Positions 42,715 through 51,338 are shown, counted from the first letter of the stretch. The stretch is DNA of 64,000 nt from Paucibacter sp963740455 (GCA_963740455.1 CAVUEF010000013.1:1-64000); one strand, 5' to 3'. Made by a program: numbers and translations. The notes: a model not told the origin generated them from the letters alone.

Positions 42715-43722
42715 TCAGACGCGGTAATAGGCCCGATACCACTCCACGAAGCGCGCGATGCCTGTCTGTATCGTTGTGTCCGGCACGAAGCCTACCCAAT
42801 CGTTCAGCGCATCGGTGTTGGCATAGGTTTCGGGTACGTCGCCGTCTTGCAGTGGCAGCAAGCGCTTCTCGGCCTTCTTGCCCAGCGTGTCTTCGATGCA
42901 GCCGATGAAGTCGAGCAGATTCACCGGGCTGTTGTTGCCGATGTTGAAGACTCGATACGGCACGTTGCTGGTGGCGGGGTCGGGCTGCGCGGCCTGGTAA
43001 GCGGGGTTGGGCGTGGCCGTTTTGTCGAGCACGCGTATCACGCCTTCGACGATGTCGTCCACATAAGTGAAATCGCGCCGCATCTTGCCGTGGTTGAAGA
43101 CGTCGATCGGACGCCCTTCCAGAATCGCCTTGGTGAACAGGAACAGTGCCATGTCGGGCCGGCCCCAAGGGCCGAAGACGGTGAAGAAGCGCAAGCCGGT
43201 GGTGGGCAGGCCGAACAAGTGGCTGTAGGTGTGCGCCATCAACTCGTTGGCTTTCTTGGTGGCGGCGTACAGGCTGACAGGATGGTCGACCGCGTCGTGC
43301 TCCGAGAATGGCATCGCCGTGTTGCCGCCATAGACGCTGGAGCTCGATGCAAACACCAGGTGCTGCACCTTGGCGTGGCGGCAGCCTTCGAGGATGTTGG
43401 TGAAGCCCACCACATTGCTGTCGATATACGACAGCGGGTTTTGCAGCGAGTAGCGCACCCCGGCTTGCGCCGCCAGATGGATCACGCGCTCGAATTTTTC
43501 GGCGTCGAACAGCGCCGCCATGCCTTGGCGGTCTTCCACGTCGAGCTTGACGAAGCGAAAGCCGGGCAGGGCTTCCAGGCGCGCCAGACGTGCGAGCTTG
43601 AGGTTCACGTCGTAATAGTCGTTCAGGTTGTCCAGCCCAACGACCTGGTCGCCGCGTGCCAGCAAGCGCAGCGCGGTCGTCATGCCAATGAACCCGGCGG
43701 CACCGGTGAGCAATATTTTCAT
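42715..43722 (-). CDS. NAD-dependent UDP-glucuronate/hexuronate 4-epimerase-like protein
   Basis: Short-chain epimerase of 335 residues. The NAD-binding GAAGFIG is at 7-13, LDNLNDYYDVNLK follows, and the active-site pair is in SSSVYGGN and SLYAATKKANE (Tyr-x3-Lys). RFFTVFGPWGRPDMAL and RDFTYVDDIVEGV match the UDP-glucuronate 4-epimerase (CapI/LspL) branch. It would turn UDP-GlcA into UDP-GalA, a third uronic acid for the locus. Start ATG 43722 is the conserved one; an upstream ATG at 43821 would add an unrelated extension. Confidence 0.86.
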   Translation of the reverse strand: MKILLTGAAGFIGMTTALRLLARGDQVVGLDNLNDYYDVNLKLARLARLEALPGFRFVKLDVEDRQGMAALFDAEKFERVIHLAAQAGVRYSLQNPLSYIDSNVVGFTNILEGCRHAKVQHLVFASSSSVYGGNTAMPFSEHDAVDHPVSLYAATKKANELMAHTYSHLFGLPTTGLRFFTVFGPWGRPDMALFLFTKAILEGRPIDVFNHGKMRRDFTYVDDIVEGVIRVLDKTATPNPAYQAAQPDPATSNVPYRVFNIGNNSPVNLLDFIGCIEDTLGKKAEKRLLPLQDGDVPETYANTDALNDWVGFVPDTTIQTGIARFVEWYRAYYRV

Positions 43723-43902
43723 GTTCTGGCTACTGATCAATGCAGAGAATGCGTCGTGCGGGAAGCGTGAATGATAACCAGCGATCGGACTTTGGCACAC
43801 GAAACGAGCCTCGGAAGACATGTTTCAGGGGGCTTCCGACATACGGGGGACATAGTCTTTGCGCAGCATGCAGCATGCAGCATGCCTCTGGCGCCTCGAG
43901 TG

Positions 43903-44748
43903 TTATCGCGCCATTTGCGCGACCAGCGGCTTGATCGATACGGCCCATGATTGCGCAGCCGCCCGCAAACCGATTGCGTTCAAATGGCATCCGTCGACAC
44001 GGTAGATTGCTCCATCGAGAATGTCTGTATCGGGGCCCAACAGAATGCGAGCGCTGCTCCTGGTCGCCTGATCAATGGCTGATCGGATCGCAGGGTCAGG
44101 CGGCGAGCGGCAGATGGTTGAGCGCGCCAACATCAGCGGCGCATCTGTACCTGCGCGGTTCAGTATTGCCGTGAGTCGCTGCAGTCCGATCAGATATTGG
44201 CTGGTGCGGCTGTGCACGCGCGCATCAGCTTCGCCCTGCTGCCACAGTACAAGGTTGGGAGGCATGCCGTTGTGTCGCATGGCCTCGATCTGAGTGACCA
44301 GTCGGCCGGCCATGACGCTGTCGGGGCGGGTCCAATCATCGATAGTCGTTGCGTCCACGGCCAGCACCGACAGCAAAACGGTGCGACCGTTCATTGCCGG
44401 CTCTAGCAGTGTCGGTAAATGGCGCCAGATGCTGCCGCCCTCGCCGGTGGCGCCGGGTAGGGGATCGTTGACCATTGCGCAACGGTCGCCGACCTGCATA
44501 AGCACCGGAGCCTCGGATGACACCGAAACGCTGCCGTGATTGCCTGCGTTGGATTGACCAAGCACCAGTAGTACAAATGGCTGAAGCTGCGCAATCGTGG
44601 CGCATTGCACCTCATCGTTCGACCGGATGGCCATGATCGACGCAACCCTGGCGTCAAGGTCGCTGCGATGCTTGTGCTGACGGTAGCCGTAAAGCAAAGC
44701 CAGCACAGCCAGTCCGGCCAGAGCACATATTGATCGCCGCAATGTCAC
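43903..44748 (-). CDS. Membrane-anchored SGNH-type esterase/acetyltransferase domain protein, copy 2
   Basis: A 281-residue paralogue of the protein at 27335. A membrane anchor covers about 5-22. The SGNH block I is LLVLGQSNAGNHGS with Ser66; LSVLAVDATTIDDW, NLVLWQQGEADARVHS and GCHLNAIGLRAAAQSW follow. It lies 6 bases after the second acyltransferase-3 gene, repeating the split OafA-like arrangement. The 180 bases beyond its stop, before the epimerase start, hold only a short GCAGCAT triplicate and no gene. Confidence 0.77.
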   Translation of the reverse strand: MTLRRSICALAGLAVLALLYGYRQHKHRSDLDARVASIMAIRSNDEVQCATIAQLQPFVLLVLGQSNAGNHGSVSVSSEAPVLMQVGDRCAMVNDPLPGATGEGGSIWRHLPTLLEPAMNGRTVLLSVLAVDATTIDDWTRPDSVMAGRLVTQIEAMRHNGMPPNLVLWQQGEADARVHSRTSQYLIGLQRLTAILNRAGTDAPLMLARSTICRSPPDPAIRSAIDQATRSSARILLGPDTDILDGAIYRVDGCHLNAIGLRAAAQSWAVSIKPLVAQMAR

Positions 44749-44754
44749 GGCGCG

Positions 44755-45795
44755 TCAGGCGACCAATGCCTGTTTGCGATCCCGATAACGGGCCCGTATC
44801 CAGAGCAGGGCGGGTTGCTCGATCCAGCGCGTGAGCGCGGTCGCCATCGCAAGCGCGACGACGAGCGCTAGCACGACCGAAATCCAAAACGGCCATCCGC
44901 TTGCCAGCACTTGCAACTGAATGCTCCAGCCAATGTTCTCATGCACTAGATACAGCGGATACGAAATGGAACCAAGCCAAAGAAAGACGCGGGTATCGAA
45001 CAGCCGCAGACGCCCGGACGCCGCAGCGTAGGCCAGTGACGCGAATGTGATTGCGAGTGCGCCGATTACCCACGACTCGGCAACCACGAGCGTCAGCACA
45101 GCCGCCGCCGCGGTCAATATCGCCGGCATGTTGGCTACATGCGGCTGCCGCCGAGTGAATTGGAAAACACATATGCCCAGCGCAAACCAGGGGATGTACT
45201 GAAGGATCAGCAGCCTGTAGGCAATCCATGGTAGATCGATGCCGAATGCCTGTGCCATCAACACATATAGCAATCGCAGTGAGAGAAAGAACAGCAACGC
45301 CCAATGGATATGCTGCAACCAACGCAGGCGGAACATGGTGAACATGCCGAGGTAAAACAGCATCTCCACCTCCAGCGTCCAGTACGCCCCATCCACGTGT
45401 GGCACGCCAAAAATGCCATGCACCATGAAGAAGTTGGCAAGCGTCGGACTCAGACCGATCAGTTTCCCCGGCAGACCCAACCAATGCGTGATCACAGAAG
45501 TCAAAATAATCGCGGCCCAATAGCTCGGAAAGAGCCTGCTGAAGCGCGACACCACAAAATCCATCGCCTGTTCGGTGCGTTGCAGCGTCATGAAGATGAC
45601 GAAGCCGCTGATGATGAAAAACAGGTTGACGCCGAGGTAGCCGTACGTCGCCTTGATTATGGGCACGTATCCCGGAAAATAGAGGTCAACGAATCGCGCA
45701 GTAAAGTGAAATAGCACGACGGCCAACGCCGCGACGCCTCGCAGCGCGTCTACCTGCGAGAGTCGCTGGTTACCCGTAGCCTGATGATGTCCCAT
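44755..45795 (-). CDS. Acyltransferase-3 family membrane O-acyltransferase, copy 2
   Basis: Polytopic protein of 346 residues, strongly similar to the copy at 28276: RLSQVDALRGVAALAVVLFHF, GYLGVNLFFIISGFVIFMTLQRTEQAMDFVVSRFSRLFPSYW, GVPHVDGAYWTLEVEMLFYL and SISYPLYLVHENIGW. The ATG at 45795 gives the best match to the paralogue start; a longer reading from 45873 is unlikely. It is the first gene of the last exopolysaccharide block and borders the toxin-antitoxin region. Confidence 0.86.
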   Translation of the reverse strand: MGHHQATGNQRLSQVDALRGVAALAVVLFHFTARFVDLYFPGYVPIIKATYGYLGVNLFFIISGFVIFMTLQRTEQAMDFVVSRFSRLFPSYWAAIILTSVITHWLGLPGKLIGLSPTLANFFMVHGIFGVPHVDGAYWTLEVEMLFYLGMFTMFRLRWLQHIHWALLFFLSLRLLYVLMAQAFGIDLPWIAYRLLILQYIPWFALGICVFQFTRRQPHVANMPAILTAAAAVLTLVVAESWVIGALAITFASLAYAAASGRLRLFDTRVFLWLGSISYPLYLVHENIGWSIQLQVLASGWPFWISVVLALVVALAMATALTRWIEQPALLWIRARYRDRKQALVA

Positions 45796-45870
45796 GAGAA
45801 GTTGATTCGGCGTTTGATTTGACGGATTTTTATGCCGAGCATACAACCCGGCTGCGTGTGTCGGTGCAAG

Positions 45871-45969
45871 CATCCGGCCGGCGCAGTCTATGTCGGTCTA
45901 CTGTAGATGCCCGCCGTCCATCGGCTCACGCCCGCCGCAGCTCTTCGCGGATCGTTTTGCGAACCACGG
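45871..45969 (-). repeat. Copy A of a ~100-bp direct repeat carrying the 3' end of a CopG/BrnA-type antitoxin
   Basis: About 85 percent like 47720-47820 by eye, in the same orientation. On the minus strand it encodes the last 14 residues (VVRKTIREELRRA, stop) of the antitoxin fragment better preserved at 47777. It ends abruptly where the truncated toxin begins, marking a recombination joint. Confidence 0.75.
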
Positions 45970-46175
45970 CCTCGAGCCTCGGGCGCCTCGGTGATGTCAA
46001 GCCTGTCGGTCATGGTGTGTATGAGATGCGCGAGTTCTTCGGTCCGGGATGGCGGATGTACTACGCGCGTCGGGGCGACATCCTGATCTTGATGCTCGGC
46101 GGCGGAACGAAAGCCACCCAGGAACGTGACATTGCGAAGGCCATCGCATTGGCCAAGATGATCGAGGAGCAGTGA
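45970..46175 (+). pseudogene. Truncated HI1419-type (RelE/HigB superfamily) toxin
   Basis: The frame gives SLGRLGDVKPVGHGVYEMREFFGPGWRMYYARRGDILILMLGGGTKATQERDIAKAIALAKMIEEQ, the C-terminal two thirds of an addiction-module killer protein. About 35 N-terminal residues are missing; the upstream frame (open from an ATG at 45819) is antisense to an antitoxin fragment and not homologous. It lies directly before its antitoxin at 46177. The product, if made, is probably inactive. Confidence 0.72.
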
Positions 46176-46176
46176 T

Positions 46177-46476
46177 ATGGCCAAGAAGCTCAAGCTGTCC
46201 GAACTCACCGAGTTCGACCCGTCGAAGTACCTGGACGACGACGAGGCCGTCGCCGACTACATCCGCCTGGCCATCGAAGACGGGGACCCTGGACTGCTAG
46301 CGGCAGCGCTGGGGGACGTCGCTCGCGCCCGGGGCATGACGCAGGTGGCGCAGGCTGCCGGCCTGACGCGCGAAGCGCTGTACAAGGCGCTTCGGCCCGA
46401 GGCGCATCCCCGGTTCGACACCATCCAGAAGGTCTGCAAGGCCCTTGGCGTCAGGCTGACGGCGACCGCCGCCTGA
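46177..46476 (+). CDS. HI1420-type addiction-module antidote (Xre-like)
   Basis: A 99-residue DNA-binding antitoxin. LSELTEFDPSKYLDDDEAVADYIRLAIEDGDPGLLAAALGDVARARGMTQVAQAAGLTREALYKALRPEAHPRFDTIQKVCKALGVRL is the typical downstream partner of HI1419-type toxins, with a helix-turn-helix near 51-72. It begins one base after the toxin stop. The antitoxin is intact while its toxin is truncated, so it may be an orphan able to repress or neutralise related modules. Confidence 0.85.
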   Translation: MAKKLKLSELTEFDPSKYLDDDEAVADYIRLAIEDGDPGLLAAALGDVARARGMTQVAQAAGLTREALYKALRPEAHPRFDTIQKVCKALGVRLTATAA

Positions 46477-46591
46477 CTGCCCTAGCGCATTCACTTTGCG
46501 AAGCGAGTGTTGCCCGGTTCGATTTGGAGCTTGCGCATCTGCGCAGCCGAGGGCATCTCGTTATCGAGGGTCTGAGACTCTCGCCTGGTGT

Positions 46592-47460
46592 TCACTCTCC
46601 GCCTTTGAGCTTCTTGACCCTTTTGCCGGCCAACGGCTTGAAGTTCGCTGAAGAAATCACCGGCTTGCCGCTCTGCTTTTCAATGTCTTTGCGCGTGCGC
46701 CCGGCGACTGCGCCGCCGTCTTTGGCATCCTTCTTGAGCGGCACCATGCCTTTTGAGTCGCGGTCGCGGTGCAGCTTGGTGGTGGTCGCCTCGGCCAGCA
46801 TGGTCAGGATCAACTCAATGTCAGTCATGTGGTCGCGCAGGTTCTCACGCGCCAGCGCCTTCACCTGCTTGTACTCGTCCACCTTCAGCGCAAAGGTTCC
46901 GTGCATGATTTCGTTGGTCAGGATGGCGAATTCACGGCTGTTGCTTGCCCCGCGTTGCTTCCACTCGTCGGTCAGGTCCTGGCGCACAGCAATACCGCGC
47001 AGGCGCTTGTCGATCCATTCCTTGGGGTAACCTTTCTTCTCATAGAGTTCCTGCATCCGGCCCATGGCCAGCTCGGGGTTTTCAATCTCGTCGAGGCGTT
47101 CTTTGCCCACCTTGGCCAGCCAGCGTTTGAAGGGCTCGGCCTTGGGGCTGGGGATGGACTGGATCAAGCGAAAGATGCCTTGGGTGTTCCAGCACTGGAG
47201 TTTTTGCCGCCCGCCCGCCGTCTCAAACACCAGCGCAAGGGGGGGGGCAATTTGTCCCCCCCTTGGCTGTCCAGGCTCAAATCGGGATCGCGCCTGCGCA
47301 TCTTCTTCCAATAGTCCGACGGATCGGCGGCATCCGTCAGCGCGGCGACGATGTCGGTGATGACGAACCACCATTCGTCGTTGTGCAAGGTGCGGCGGAT
47401 TTCGCGGCTTTGAAAAAGCGCCACGCGGGACTCTGGATTGCGGTCGGGTTCAGTCATCAC
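46592..47460 (-). pseudogene. BRO-N domain phage-type antirepressor, frameshifted in a homopolymer tract
   Basis: The N-terminal part (from the ATG at 47460, preceded by GGAG) reads SRVALFQSREIRRTLHNDEWWFVITDIVAALTDAADPSDYWKKMRRRDPDL, a BRO-N start. The continuation GGQIAPPLALVFETAGGRQKLQCWNTQGIFRLIQSIPSPKAEPFKRWLAKVG is in another frame and runs to 46592. The switch lies at a run of seven C (47255-47261, plus strand) beside a run of nine G (47239-47247). One extra base in the seven-base tract restores a continuous frame of about 290 codons with the conserved GQIAPPL. Either a slippage mutant, a phase-variable gene or a sequencing error. Confidence 0.8.
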
Positions 47461-47506
47461 ACACTCCGTTTGTTCATGCCTTCCGTTGCAAAACTCGAAT
47501 AGGCAT

Positions 47507-47521
47507 TTGGCGGAGAGGGCG
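47507..47521 (+). other. 15-bp copy of the tRNA-Ser 3' end (possible att site)
   Basis: TTGGCGGAGAGGGCG here is identical and in the same orientation to 50291-50305, which covers the CCA end and acceptor stem of tRNA-Ser(GGA). Such copies are left by tRNA-targeting integrases. No integrase remains between the two. Confidence 0.5.
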
Positions 47522-47719
47522 TCTTACGGATCATTGAGCATACATGTGGTTCTTCGCAAGTCGCGAGGCTATCGAAATGCGCGCCATGTCTTTGACGCGT
47601 AGAGTCTCGGCAGCCATGGTTTTATCTCGTTTCGATCGAATCGTGGTCAGGGGACGCCGGTGTTCGCGCACCGCGCGAGCCCGCCTTAGCGCTGCGCCAC
47701 AGCGGCCCCAGGGTGCGGA

Positions 47720-47820
47720 CATCCGGCCGGCCCGGTCTACCTCGGTCTACGGGGCAGACGACTGCCGTCCATCCGCTCACGCGCGCCGCAGCTCTTCGCG
47801 GATCGTTTTGCGAACCACGG
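47720..47820 (-). repeat. Copy B of the ~100-bp direct repeat
   Basis: Counterpart of 45871-45969 in the same orientation; it spans the end of the antitoxin fragment at 47777 and about 55 bases beyond its stop. Confidence 0.75.
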
Positions 47821-47948
47821 TTTCGATGGTGTCGGCCTGGATCGCCCGCTTCAGCGCCTCGTTGATGAGCGTCTGATAGCCCCGGTCGCCGGCCTTGGCC
47901 TTGAAGTGCTCGACCACGGCGCCGTCCAGGAAGATGAAATGCGCATGT
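47777..47948 (-). pseudogene. CopG/BrnA-type antitoxin, 3' part only
   Basis: Reading on the minus strand gives AHFIFLDGAVVEHFKAKAGDRGYQTLINEALKRAIQADTIETVVRKTIREELRRA and a stop, the ribbon-helix-helix C-terminal region of an antitoxin of the CopG/BrnA group. Sequence upstream of 47948 does not continue the gene and instead holds DUF1902-like sequence, so the 5' part was lost. Confidence 0.68.
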
Positions 47949-48036
47949 GCATATGCCGATCACACCGCCTTGATTGGCGTCACCGCTGCGGCCTTGCGGT
48001 CGCGTAGCCGCTCCAGAAGGTCGGCACGGTCCTGAC

Positions 48037-48121
48037 TGACGGCGTTTACGACTGCGTGGACATGCTCATGGGCCAATGCGCCAGATTCATACGGGCACGG
48101 CAGCGGCCGGCAGGCGCTTGA
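48037..48121 (+). pseudogene. 3' fragment of a second DUF1902-type gene
   Basis: Bases 48037-48071 are identical over 35 bases to 48836-48870 inside the DUF1902 gene, reading DGVYDCVDMLM. The frame continues GQCARFIRARQRPAGA to a stop at 48121, overlapping the end of higA on the other strand. Upstream coding sequence is missing. Confidence 0.6.
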
Positions 48122-48407
48122 TCGTTGCGAAGCGCTCGGGCTGCTGGCGGGCCTGCCACAGATCGACGGCCTCCTGCATGCGCAGCCAGCTCTCGGCGCT
48201 GGTGCCGAGCAGCTTTTCAAGGCGCATGGCCATGTCGGGCGACAGCGCGCGGTGCTCGTGCAGGAGCTGCGATACCGTCAACCGGCTTACACCGAGCAAC
48301 TCGGCCAGGCGGACCTGCGACATGCTCAGCGCCGGCAGCACGTCCTCGAGCAGGATCGCACCCGGGTGTGTCGGCCGGCGGTTCGGATTTCGTAAAGACT
48401 TCATCAT
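48087..48407 (-). CDS. higA: HigA-type antitoxin
   Basis: A 106-residue Xre-family antitoxin of HigA type: NRRPTHPGAILLEDVLPALSMSQVRLAELLGVSRLTVSQLLHEHRALSPDMAMRLEKLLGTSAESWLRMQEAVDLWQARQQ. The helix-turn-helix is near 32-52. Start ATG at 48407 (or 48404) lies 8 bases after the stop of a truncated HigB. The C-terminal third is duplicated in the remnant at 49947. With its toxin broken, it is an orphan antitoxin. Confidence 0.86.
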   Translation of the reverse strand: MMKSLRNPNRRPTHPGAILLEDVLPALSMSQVRLAELLGVSRLTVSQLLHEHRALSPDMAMRLEKLLGTSAESWLRMQEAVDLWQARQQPERFATIKRLPAAAVPV

Positions 48408-48414
48408 CGACACC

Positions 48415-48480
48415 TCAGTGGTCGTCCTCAAGACTCGCATCGACAGCATCTTTGCCGTCGAAGCGGAACGTCAGGTCGCG
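48415..48480 (-). pseudogene. HigB-type toxin, extreme C-terminal remnant
   Basis: Just upstream of higA the frame ends LTFRFDGKDAVDASLEDDH and stop, the C-terminus of a HigB toxin. Upstream of about 48480 the similarity stops, so most of the toxin is gone. Confidence 0.7.
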
Positions 48481-48671
48481 TAGCCGCTCCATCGGGTCGG
48501 TGCGGGCCTCGCCAAGAGAGGTTTCCTGCTGTGTTCTTGATCGAGCCGGTAAGAACCCACGTACGACACCCGGTGGGTGCTTGACCCCGGATAAGCAGGC
48601 GCTAAGATTGCAGTGCACAACGGGGTCTGACCAAAGAGTCAATGTAATTTGTGGAGCAACAGGAGAAGGTC

Positions 48672-48941
48672 ATGTATCGAGTCGGATTTCCGGGATGGAA
48701 GTTGGCCGCTCGGTTCAACGTGCCGCTGATGCTGCGTGTGAACGTGGCACACGATGCTGAGTCTGGCGTATATATCGCAACCAGCCCAGACTTGGCCGGG
48801 CTGGTTGTTGAAGGCGCCAGTAAGGAAGCGTTGTTTGACGGCGTTTACGACTGCGTGGACATGCTCATGGAGGTAGAGCTAACGACACCTCTGCGTCAGC
48901 GGCCAGCCGCCGCCTGGACAGGGGAATTACTGGTTGCATGA
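48672..48941 (+). CDS. DUF1902 domain protein (HicB-like fold)
   Basis: An 89-residue protein. The ATG at 48672 has GGAGAAGG just upstream; a GTG at 48651 would add seven residues. LMLRVNVAHDAESGVYIATSPDLAGLVVEGASKEALFDGVYDCVDMLMEVEL is typical of DUF1902, whose fold resembles HicB antitoxins. No HicA-like partner is seen next to it; a hairpin follows immediately. Its function here is unknown. A 35-base exact copy of its middle is at 48037. Confidence 0.78.
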   Translation: MYRVGFPGWKLAARFNVPLMLRVNVAHDAESGVYIATSPDLAGLVVEGASKEALFDGVYDCVDMLMEVELTTPLRQRPAAAWTGELLVA

Positions 48942-48956
48942 ACGGTTTCTACGAAC

Positions 48957-48995
48957 AAATGAGAAGCCGTGCTCAAGCAGCACGGCTTCTCATTT
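48957..48995. terminator. Perfect 17-bp hairpin after the DUF1902 gene
   Basis: AAATGAGAAGCCGTGCT and its exact reverse complement are separated by CAAGC. Located 15 bases after the DUF1902 stop, with A- and T-rich stem ends that could act in both directions as a terminator. From here to 49166 I see no gene. Confidence 0.7.
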
Positions 48996-49166
48996 GTGCG
49001 ACAGAAAGGGTCTCACCATACGTGGTCGAGTGGTAAGCGAGCCGTGACCGTATCGACGAGCTGTGCGTCTCGATTCACGGCCAACGCCATCATGAAGCAA
49101 GCTGGGATCTGCCACCACTTCTGACTTGTTGAACCTTGCAGCGGGAGGCAGAAAAAATATAAGAGG

Positions 49167-49553
49167 TCATGGTCTTATCCTATCGTCGTTACCGGCTTCA
49201 TCATCGGCGTCCTGACGCACGGCAGGCAGTTGTTCGAGCAATGTCGGGAGCCATTCTTGTGCTGTTTCCCAAACGACGTCGAGGTTGATGTCGAAATAGC
49301 CATGGGCCATGCGATTGCGCATGTTGCGCATGCTGCGCCACGGCACTTCGGTGTGTGCTTGAGTGAACTCGGCGTAACTATCCATCACCTTCGTGGAAGC
49401 TTCGCCGATGATGATGAGGCTCATGATGACGGCCTGCTGGGTGCGCTTGTCGGCCAGGAAGTCGTCCTTGACCAACCCTTCCACGAAGCTGCGCGCATCG
49501 GCTGCGGCCTGCTGTATGTGATCGAGGTAATCGGGCAGTCGGTTCTCGCTCAT
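49167..49553 (-). CDS. hepT: HepT-like RNase toxin (DUF86)
   Basis: A 128-residue HEPN-family toxin. The catalytic Rx4HxY motif is Arg79-His84-Tyr86 in RNRMAHGYF. LPDYLDHIQQAAADARSFVEG and KRTQQAVIMSLIIIGEASTKV are typical HepT helices. It overlaps its partner nucleotidyltransferase by four bases (ATGA), the usual order for MntA-HepT modules, in which the antitoxin AMPylates the toxin tyrosine. It looks intact, unlike most of the neighbouring modules. Confidence 0.87.
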   Translation of the reverse strand: MSENRLPDYLDHIQQAAADARSFVEGLVKDDFLADKRTQQAVIMSLIIIGEASTKVMDSYAEFTQAHTEVPWRSMRNMRNRMAHGYFDINLDVVWETAQEWLPTLLEQLPAVRQDADDEAGNDDRIRP

Positions 49554-49846
49554 ACCGGTTGCGCCTCCGCCAGTACCTTGGCCCGGAACTTCGGCGGCAG
49601 GTCGCCGGGTGTCAGCAAATCGACGTCAACGCCGAGCAGCGATTTCAATTCGTCTTCTAAATCACCCAAGTCCAATAACGTTGCCCCGGGTAATGCATCG
49701 ACCAATAGATCAAGGTCGCTGCCATCCCGGTCAGTGCCATGCAGCACCGAGCCGAAGACGCGCGGGTTCGCCGTGCGAAAACGGTTCACCGCTTCGCGCA
49801 CTGCACTTCGGTTCATGTCGAGCACAACGGACGGTCGCATGAGCAT
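49550..49846 (-). CDS. mntA: MntA-like minimal nucleotidyltransferase antitoxin
   Basis: A 98-residue nucleotidyltransferase with the GSx10DxD motif intact: Gly32-Ser33, Asp44 and Asp46 in FGSVLHGTDRDGSDLDLLVD. It is predicted to AMPylate HepT and block its RNase activity. The start is ATG 49846, or an ATG ten codons in if the family length is stricter. No other gene is seen between it and the tRNA apart from a HigBA remnant. Confidence 0.86.
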   Translation of the reverse strand: MLMRPSVVLDMNRSAVREAVNRFRTANPRVFGSVLHGTDRDGSDLDLLVDALPGATLLDLGDLEDELKSLLGVDVDLLTPGDLPPKFRAKVLAEAQPV

Positions 49847-49946
49847 CCTTTCTTATCGAAACGCATTGCAATGGTAAGAGATCGAGACCAACCAACCATG
49901 ATGACCCGTCCTCGCCCCGAGCATGAAAGCCCGGCAGGCGCCAGAT

Positions 49947-50262
49947 TCATCCGGCCACAGCAGAAGCCGGCAGGCGTTTGATCGTTGCGAAGCGCTTGGG
50001 CTGCTGGCGGGCCTGCCACAGATCGACGGCCTCCTGCACGCGCAGCCAGCTCGCGGCGCTGGTGCCTAACGGCTTCTCAAGGCGCATGATCATGTCGTCG
50101 TCATGACTCGCATGAACAGCATCCTTGCCGTCGATGCGGAACGTCAGACGCCAATTGCCTGGCACGCTCGTCGCTAACTCACCGCCCCGGGATCCTATCA
50201 ATGGGTAGAGGCGGTAGCCCAGCCGCTTTACGAGAGACGGGCTTCTTGATGCCTTGCAGAGT
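49947..50262 (-). pseudogene. HigB-HigA remnant fused by internal deletion
   Basis: One frame reads the C-terminal half of HigB (SPSLVKRLGYRLYPLIGSRGGELATSVPGNWRLTFRIDGKDAVHASHDDD) and then directly the last third of HigA (MIMRLEKPLGTSAASWLRVQEAVDLWQARQQPKRFATIKRLP). The HigB stop and the HigA helix-turn-helix are deleted. The HigA part is over 90 percent like 48115-48237 by eye. The frame remains open into the tRNA, which is not coding. Confidence 0.75.
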
Positions 50263-50289
50263 ACGTTCGTGGACGTCTTGGAACGATGT

Positions 50290-50381
<92 letters not shown>

Positions 50382-50420
50382 GGAGCGGCGCATTCTATCC
50401 CAGGCGCGGCTGCGCTTCGT

Positions 50421-51338
50421 TCATGGATGCGTCGGCTTGCTCTTCATCAGCGCCATGGCCGTGCCGATCAGCGCTGAGACTTCACTCATATTGCCCGGCA
50501 CGATCATGGTGTTGTTCTTCTGGGCGAGCTGCGCATAGGCCTCGACGGCTCTCTCGGCCACTTTCAACTGCACGGCTTCCTGGCCGCCGGGTTGTTGAAT
50601 GGCGGCGGCGATCTTGCGGATGGCGTCGGCGGTGGCATCGGCCACGGCAACGATGGCGGCCGCTTCGCCCATCGCCTTGTTGATCTCGGCTTGCTTGGCG
50701 CCTTCGGAGCGGGCGATGAAGGCTTCGCGCTCGCCGGTGGCGATGTTGATCTGCTCCTGGCGGCGGCCTTCGGACGCGGCGATCAGCGCGCGCTTTTCGC
50801 GTTCGGCGGTGATCTGCGCCTGCATCGAGCGCAGGATCTCGGCCGGCGGCGTCAGGTCCTTGATCTCGTAGCGCAGCACCTTGACGCCCCAGTTCAGCGC
50901 GGCTTCGTCAAGCGCCTGCACGACCGAGGTGTTGATGAGAGCGCGCTCCTCGAATGTGCGGTCGAGCTCCATGCGCCCGATGACCGAGCGCAGCGTGGTC
51001 TGGGCCAGTTGTGTGATGGCGATGATGTAGTTGCTCGACCCGTAGCTGGCGCGCATCGGGTCGGTGACTTGAAAGTACAGGATGCCATCCACCGTCAACT
51101 GCGTATTGTCCTTGGTGATGCAGATCTGGCTGGGCACGTCCAGCGGAATTTCCTTCAAGGTGTGCTGGTAGGCGAGGCGGTCGACAAAGGGCACCAGGAA
51201 GTTCAATCCGGGTGTGAGCGTGCTGTGGTATTTGCCCAGTCGCTCGACGACCCAGGCATGCTGTTGCGGAACGACCTTGAGCGTGCGGGCGACGAAGATG
51301 ACAGCGATGACGAACAGCACCAGTGCGACGATTTCCAT
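50421..51338 (-). CDS. qmcA: SPFH/band 7 (stomatin-like) membrane protein, QmcA type
   Basis: A 305-residue protein with one N-terminal membrane helix (1-20) and a band 7 domain: VPQQHAWVVERLGKYHSTLTPGLNFLVPFVDRLAYQHTLKEIPLDVPSQICITKDNTQLTVDGILYFQVTD. A coiled-coil, Ala/Glu-rich stretch (about 190-260) drives oligomerisation. Paired with the NfeD gene upstream on the same strand, 37 bases away, as usual; the pair organises membrane microdomains or protein quality control. Confidence 0.88.
   Translation of the reverse strand: MEIVALVLFVIAVIFVARTLKVVPQQHAWVVERLGKYHSTLTPGLNFLVPFVDRLAYQHTLKEIPLDVPSQICITKDNTQLTVDGILYFQVTDPMRASYGSSNYIIAITQLAQTTLRSVIGRMELDRTFEERALINTSVVQALDEAALNWGVKVLRYEIKDLTPPAEILRSMQAQITAEREKRALIAASEGRRQEQINIATGEREAFIARSEGAKQAEINKAMGEAAAIVAVADATADAIRKIAAAIQQPGGQEAVQLKVAERAVEAYAQLAQKNNTMIVPGNMSEVSALIGTAMALMKSKPTHP

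Noticed and set aside
43863..43883. GCAGCAT repeated three times in an intergenic gap
   Set aside because: Too short and isolated to call a functional repeat or CRISPR.
47544..47876. Plus-strand 110-codon frame over the antitoxin fragment
   Set aside because: Its second half is antisense to the CopG/BrnA fragment; no homology recognised.
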